Source: Fervidobacterium thailandense (GTDB lineage Bacteria; Thermotogota; Thermotogae; Thermotogales; Fervidobacteriaceae). Taken from it: 64,000 bases of DNA. Positions 63,976 to 64,000 of the stretch are shown here, piece by piece. The DNA lies in contig NZ_LWAF01000001.1 in assembly GCF_001719065.1 (NCBI RefSeq), positions 222,003-286,002 on the forward strand, read 5' to 3'. Positions within the stretch are counted from its first letter, which is position 1. The number at the start of each line of letters is the position of its first letter. The notes under the pieces were generated by a model. That model had not been told where the DNA came from and did no database searches. It was given only the letters and a program-made list of their open reading frames with translations. Made by a program: the position numbers and the translations under genes.

Positions 63976-64000
63976 GTCAACCCCCCCTTACTTATAAATA

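Noticed and set aside
1..64000. CRISPR arrays, insertion sequences, prophage
   Set aside because: No regularly spaced repeats, no transposase, integrase or phage genes, no terminal inverted repeats seen.

Overview
The window comes from a thermophilic bacterium of the Thermotogae, most likely Fervidobacterium or a close relative. The main clues are an L33 / tRNA-Trp / secE / long NusG / L11 / L1 cluster whose NusG carries the extra internal domain known from Thermotoga, a B12-dependent ribonucleotide reductase (NrdJ), hrcA-grpE-dnaJ without dnaK, many GTG and TTG starts, purine-rich ribosome binding sites and oxygen-independent enzymes. The genus is an inference; the phylum is much safer. Most of the window is ordinary, tightly packed chromosomal DNA of about 45-47% GC (judged from sampled lines).

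Left part (1-29500): a cysteine-cluster protein coupled to a membrane HD-GYP phosphodiesterase; rpsB behind a strong promoter and a structured leader; a CIRCE-controlled hrcA-grpE-dnaJ heat-shock operon ending in a membrane-anchored propeller-like protein; a small minus-strand flavin reductase/membrane protein pair; then a long rightward run of gatA-gatB, an exported protein, hemW, ftsW-murG-murC, smc, a PAS/GAF protein, a FliJ-like protein, a YdcF-like protein, a rhomboid protease, asparaginase, an AI-2E family permease, pepF and galM. A polysaccharide deacetylase faces galM.

Middle part (29700-56100): an EamA transporter, a GNAT protein and nrdJ; a leftward set of rex, a LUD protein, a GlgX-type debranching enzyme and a polyprenyl synthase; then holB, yaaT/ricT (overlapping a DUF2905 gene by 89 bases), a PrcB-like exported protein, psuG and a divergent, shortened sigma-54. 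A two-gene SufB/SufC-like (SMS type) iron-sulfur pair faces it. A complete branched-chain amino acid ABC operon with two tandem binding proteins follows (livJ, livJ, livH, livM, livG, livF), then a dipeptide epimerase, a transglutaminase-like protein, a compact MscL and a FapA/DUF342 protein.

Right part (56100-64000): leftward tRNA-Leu and tRNA-fMet, then rightward tRNA-Thr, tRNA-Tyr, rpmG, tRNA-Trp, secE, nusG, rplK and rplA. The cluster stops abruptly at a terminator after rplA: rplJ, rplL and rpoBC, its usual continuation, are absent. In their place is a 440-base scar containing a decayed chemoreceptor C-terminus and a perfect G/C hairpin, followed by an AT-rich (about 30% GC in sampled lines) leftward block encoding a FecCD-type permease, its ATPase, a BilS-like flavodoxin and a ChuW/HutW-like radical SAM protein. 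I read this as a horizontally acquired anaerobic heme or iron-tetrapyrrole acquisition island at a rearrangement point; it is the most interesting part of the window.
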